The translations under genes were made by a program, and so were the position numbers. This document shows positions 12,812 to 14,344 of a stretch of 14,344 bases of DNA, one piece after another. Each line of letters opens with the position of its first letter. The stretch's first letter is position 1. Under the pieces are notes generated by a model. It searched no databases. It was not told the origin of the DNA and saw only the letters and a list, made by a program, of their open reading frames with translations. Source of the DNA: JAHQVK01 sp039819565 (lineage in GTDB: Bacteria > Myxococcota > Kuafuiibacteriia > Kuafuiibacteriales > Kuafuiibacteriaceae); NCBI GenBank assembly GCA_039819565.1, contig JBCBRU010000178.1, positions 1 through 14,344 of the forward strand, given 5' to 3'.

Positions 12812-13788
12812 CCCAACATCCCGCAGGCTCTCATCAGGCTCCGGAGGCGCTCTCGTTCGGCGTCGGTGACCTGCGGCTGAGGCGGACGAACGAAGGCACG
12901 CACGCGGTGGCCCTGAAGACTCAGGCCGAGCTTGAGAAGCCCCGGCGAGGCCCAAGGTCGAAGTCGGCCCCCGTCGAGCGGACGACGGGCAATGCGCTCG
13001 GCGAGCCGCTCCACTCCCCCGCGGCCCTCGAGACGAGGGGGCCCGAGACGCTCCACCGCGCTCGCCATGCGCTTACTCAGGGGACGCACGGTGTCGAGGG
13101 CGCCGCGACCATAGGCGTCGACAAGGGCCCGCGATGGCTCTGGGGCGAGCAGGGAGAGCGCACAGATGAAGCCCGAGCACCCTCCCTTGGCGGCTTCCGC
13201 GACCTCGAAAGCACAGGCCCCGAAGACATCACCTCGGCCTTCGAAGCGCTTGGCCCAGGGGCGTGCCTGGGAGGCAACCGCGCCCTCCGCCAAAAAGACT
13301 CCGGCGAGACGCTCGTGCTTGGCCAACGTTGCTTGCTCTTCGGGAGCCAAAGAGCTGACCAGATCGCCAGGTCGGGCCACCAGGAGCCACGGGGTCGTGG
13401 TGGCCTGACCCAAGCGGTCGAGATGACGGTACAGCTCGGCGTAGCCCACCCCGGGAAGTCGCGGATACGAAAGGAGGAGACCTTCGGCCCCTTGGTCGGC
13501 CGCGAAAGCGGCTACCTCGACGGCTCCTCGGGTGGACGCGGCCGTCAGCTCCACCCAGAAGGGCTTTCTCCCCTGGAGTTCACGAGACACCCGCTCAATC
13601 AATGAGCGGAGCTCGTCCGGCTCGAGATAGGGCCCTTCACCGGCCTCCGTGCCGATGACGAAGCCATCGAGATTGCGCTCGGCAAAGTAGCGGACGAGAT
13701 GGTCGAGGGCCTGAAGGTCAAGCGCGCCGCGCTCGTCGAGAGGCGTAGGAAGCGCGGCCAGGATCCGCCCGAAGCCGCCGGAAGACAC
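12808..13788 (-). CDS. DapA/NAL-family TIM-barrel protein lacking catalytic Lys and Tyr
   Basis: A 326-residue protein with the overall layout of dihydrodipicolinate synthase/N-acetylneuraminate lyase: GRILAALPTPLDERGALDLQALDHLVRYF at the N-terminus, GFVIGTEAGEG (42-52) where GTTGE is usual, and EDEL-type helix PYLEPDELRSLIE. The Schiff-base Lys expected in GIKE is Phe165 in AGVFLAEG, and the Tyr of the LLYNxP motif is Val137 in LLVARP. A normal aldolase or lyase reaction is therefore unlikely. It may bind a ligand, support another protein, or use different chemistry. The GTG start at 13788 has GGAGG 9 nt upstream. It follows the helical protein by 6 nt and overlaps the membrane-protein gene by 4 nt, so all three are probably one operon. 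True dapA should exist elsewhere in the genome. Confidence 0.8.
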   Translation of the reverse strand: MSSGGFGRILAALPTPLDERGALDLQALDHLVRYFAERNLDGFVIGTEAGEGPYLEPDELRSLIERVSRELQGRKPFWVELTAASTRGAVEVAAFAADQGAEGLLLSYPRLPGVGYAELYRHLDRLGQATTTPWLLVARPGDLVSSLAPEEQATLAKHERLAGVFLAEGAVASQARPWAKRFEGRGDVFGACAFEVAEAAKGGCSGFICALSLLAPEPSRALVDAYGRGALDTVRPLSKRMASAVERLGPPRLEGRGGVERLAERIARRPLDGGRLRPWASPGLLKLGLSLQGHRVRAFVRPPQPQVTDAERERLRSLMRACGMLG

Positions 13789-13794
13789 GACGAG

Positions 13795-14244
13795 CTACCT
13801 CCGCCCTACTCCGAGTTTCTCGAGGAGGAGGTCGACCAGCTCCCGCACCGTCCGGCTCTTGCTCCTCACCCCTCGGACGGCTGCCAACAGCTCCGGGGTC
13901 TGACGCACCTTGCCGCGACCATCGAGCTCCAGCAGCTCATCGAGGGCTTTCTCGAGAAGCGTCTCATTGTTCAGCGTGAGGACCTTGAGCAGCACCGCCT
14001 GATCCGGAGGCAGATGCCGGTACTTCTCGATGAGCTCTTCGGCCGCGGCCTGGGCCTCTCGTTTCGTCTTGGCCAGACGGATGGCCGTCGCGAGCTGATC
14101 CTGGTGACTCAGCCGCATCTGAAACTCGGACTGATGAAACTGAGGCGGGCCGCCCCGATGCTGAGGCTTCTCGGGCTGGGCGGGCCGGGAGGCTTCCGCA
14201 GCGGCGGCACTGAGGCCGAAGCCAAGTTTTCGCAGGTCGCTCCC
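13795..14244 (-). CDS. Helical protein of unknown function, 5'-truncated
   Basis: I do not recognise this gene. The reliable part reads from 14244, with the true N-terminus lost at the chimeric right end; the ATG visible at 14328 lies inside the inverted copy and is not real. The trusted sequence begins SDLRKLGFGLSAAAAEAS, then has a Pro/Gln/His-rich linker (AQPEKPQHRGGPPQFHQ), then about 105 residues predicted to be all helix, rich in Leu, Glu, Arg and Lys (ELIEKYRHLPPDQAVLLKVL, EKALDELLELDGRGKV, VRELVDLLLEKLG). There is no membrane segment, Cys or catalytic motif; a helical-repeat or protein-binding role is possible. An internal ATG at 14118 would give 107 residues, just the helical part. 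The DapA-like gene follows after 6 nt, so co-transcription is likely. Confidence 0.6.
   Translation of the reverse strand, partial: GSDLRKLGFGLSAAAAEASRPAQPEKPQHRGGPPQFHQSEFQMRLSHQDQLATAIRLAKTKREAQAAAEELIEKYRHLPPDQAVLLKVLTLNNETLLEKALDELLELDGRGKVRQTPELLAAVRGVRSKSRTVRELVDLLLEKLGVGRR
14118..14216. repeat. Genuine arm of the right-end palindrome
   Basis: This 99-bp arm pairs exactly with 14246-14344 (coordinates sum to 28462), separated by a 29-nt spacer at 14217-14245. The arm continues the reading frame of the helical-protein gene, so it is the original copy. Confidence 0.9.
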
Positions 14245-14245
14245 A

Positions 14246-14344
14246 GCCTCAGTGCCGCCGCTGCGGAAGCCTCCCGGCCCGCCCAGCCCGAGAAGCCTCA
14301 GCATCGGGGCGGCCCGCCTCAGTTTCATCAGTCCGAGTTTCAGA
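14246..14344. repeat. Inverted copy of 14118-14216 at the right end (probable chimera)
   Basis: A perfect 99-bp reverse-complement copy that ends exactly at the sequence end, like the 95-bp copy at the left end. It creates a false N-terminal extension (14328-14245) of the last minus-strand gene. The two copy lengths are close to common read or k-mer sizes, which suggests assembly termination in fold-back reads. Confidence 0.9.

Noticed and set aside
14245..14328. ATG at 14328 as start of the last minus-strand gene
   Set aside because: It is inside the inverted chimeric copy, so its 28 residues are the reverse strand of the same gene read by accident.
14118..14344. Large perfect hairpin as a telomere, replication end or terminal repeat of a linear element
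   Set aside because: The copy sits within a coding gene and reaches the exact sequence end. The left end shows a different inverted copy with a 1-kb loop, and the two ends share no sequence. A chimera explains both.
1..14344. CRISPR arrays, insertion sequences, integrases, phage genes, toxin-antitoxin or defence genes
   Set aside because: I looked for regularly spaced repeats, transposase or recombinase motifs and small paired genes on both strands and saw none. SdpI-like immunity is only a remote family resemblance.

Overview
The window is GC-rich and gene-dense. Third codon positions are mostly G/C, GTG and TTG starts are common, genes often overlap by 4 nt, and there is no insertion sequence, CRISPR array or phage gene. 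The Asp/Gly/Pro-rich lipoprotein linker, the orphan receiver-Fis regulator and the mix of surface-sugar genes resemble Myxococcota (former Deltaproteobacteria). That placement is an inference from style, not a phylogenetic result. Both ends are perfect inverted copies of nearby sequence (95 bp on the left, 99 bp on the right). The window therefore looks like a whole contig from a single-cell or metagenome assembly that stops in fold-back chimeras, and the two outermost genes are truncated there.

Layout. (1) 96-3063, plus strand: a tightly coupled run of a 5'-truncated lipase-like alpha/beta-hydrolase without its nucleophile serine, a Cys-rich lipoprotein, and two unrelated GNAT acetyltransferases. 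(2) 3126-3307: a tRNA-Arg(TCG) with a possible promoter and terminator, then a strong 30-nt inverted repeat just ahead of the next operon. (3) 3332-7625, plus strand: a five-gene CDP-6-deoxyhexose operon (rfbF, rfbG, membrane-anchored GT2, SDR, cupin), with the last three genes each joined by an ATGA overlap. (4) 7592-8275, minus strand: an orphan regulator with a degenerate receiver and a Fis-type HTH, overlapping the end of the sugar operon. (5) 8410-9423, plus: RlmN; 9399-10322, minus: FkbM-like methyltransferase; 10346-11554, plus: GT4 glycosyltransferase; 11544-12092, minus: OmpH/Skp chaperone. (6) 12179-14244, minus: a helical protein of unknown function, a DapA-fold protein lacking its catalytic Lys and Tyr, and an SdpI-like membrane protein.

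How they work together. RfbF and RfbG should make CDP-4-keto-6-deoxy-D-glucose from glucose-1-phosphate. The cupin and SDR would epimerise and/or reduce it, and the GT2 would transfer the sugar at the inner membrane. No rfbH is present, so a 3,6-dideoxyhexose is not predicted from this locus. The FkbM-like and GT4 proteins could also act on surface glycans, but they are not in the same transcription unit. The most interesting items are the hairpin in front of the sugar operon, the unusual set of CDP-sugar enzymes, the phosphorylation-deficient regulator next to them, and the pseudo-DapA/SdpI pair. I did not find a clearly new multi-gene defence or mobile system.
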